NCBI GenBank assembly: GCA_021404785.1
Contig: QWHH01000010.1
Coordinates: forward strand, 1-64,000
DNA length: 64,000 nt
Source of the DNA: Lysobacterales bacterium PRO7
GTDB taxonomy: Bacteria; Pseudomonadota; Gammaproteobacteria; Xanthomonadales; Rhodanobacteraceae
Reading direction: 5' to 3'
Part shown: piece after piece, positions 63,884 to 64,000 of the stretch
Layout: each line of letters opens with the position of its first letter
How positions within the stretch are numbered: the first letter of the stretch is position 1
Program-made: the position numbers and the translations under genes
The notes under the pieces: model-generated
Seen by the model: only the letters and a program-made list of their open reading frames with translations
Told to the model about the DNA's origin: nothing
The model's database searches: none

Positions 63884-64000
63884 TTGCAAGATCGCCCGGA
63901 ACGCCGCGCTTCCGAAGTGCCGGAAGTCATTCAAACCATTTTTTACACGCGCGCATCGCGCTGGGCGGTTTGGCTGTAAATCGCGGCTCGGCGGGGCATA

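Overview
The window reads as chromosomal DNA of a high-GC gammaproteobacterium of the order Xanthomonadales (Lysobacterales), most likely a Rhodanobacteraceae-type genus such as Dokdonella or a relative. This rests on xanthomonad-like proteins and gene order (DUF6776 - bactofilin - erpA - nudC; waaA next to tolC and pcm), on two TIGR02999-type ECF sigma factor / Ser-Thr kinase pairs, and on several secreted right-handed beta-helix proteins. The genus is an inference; no rRNA is present.

Left edge (1-870): the end of an IS21-like element has inserted into an IS256-family transposase gene, leaving only its 5' part. This lies just downstream of an elongator tRNA-Met and its terminator. 0.99-18.8 kb: rppH; an overlapping signalling pair (hybrid histidine kinase with receiver and Hpt domains, then a multi-domain protein with degenerate Hpt, GGDEF and EAL domains); hemJ; DUF6776 - bactofilin - erpA - nudC - ampE; an MFS-acyltransferase fusion; a TPR protein; an RsbW-like ATPase; a surface protein with a CTERM-like tail; then purD, purH and fis.

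18.8-31.3 kb is the old gammaproteobacterial block cutA-dsbD-tlpA-aroQ-accB-accC-prmA-DUF3426-fis-purH-purD, all on the minus strand. It is interrupted between prmA and the DUF3426 gene by a roughly 5 kb cassette: a secreted beta-helix protein, an ECF sigma factor and a receptor-like Ser/Thr kinase with TPRs. 31.3-43.6 kb: a second beta-helix gene coupled to cutA, groES-groEL behind a CIRCE operator, a third beta-helix gene, a GFA-family protein, a secreted endonuclease I protein, and gcvP under a tandem glycine riboswitch.

43.6-50 kb is a second sigma/kinase island on the minus strand: sigma factor, 62-residue membrane protein, kinase, MddA-like methyltransferase, DUF4242 protein and di-haem peroxidase. 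Three transcription units here and the distant beta-helix gene at 36.8 kb are each preceded by the same bipartite element, TGTCGCA-N16-CGTT, with identical spacing. I read it as the promoter of an ECF regulon. 50-64 kb is housekeeping and envelope: glnE, an ELM1-family protein, yceI, a Yip1-family protein, an LPS core cluster (zf-CHCC protein, GT4, O-antigen ligase-like protein, GT2, LpxL-like acyltransferase, waaA), tolC and pcm.

The two most interesting signals are the shared ECF-type promoter and a recurring extreme C-terminal motif, D-x-[IL]-[FY]-x-[DN]-G-F, on four otherwise different secreted proteins. Coding density is high. The only gene-free stretch over 300 bases is the leader of gcvP (39708-40041), filled by a promoter and the riboswitch. 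The last 178 bases (63823-64000) hold the pcm promoter and nothing else that I can support.
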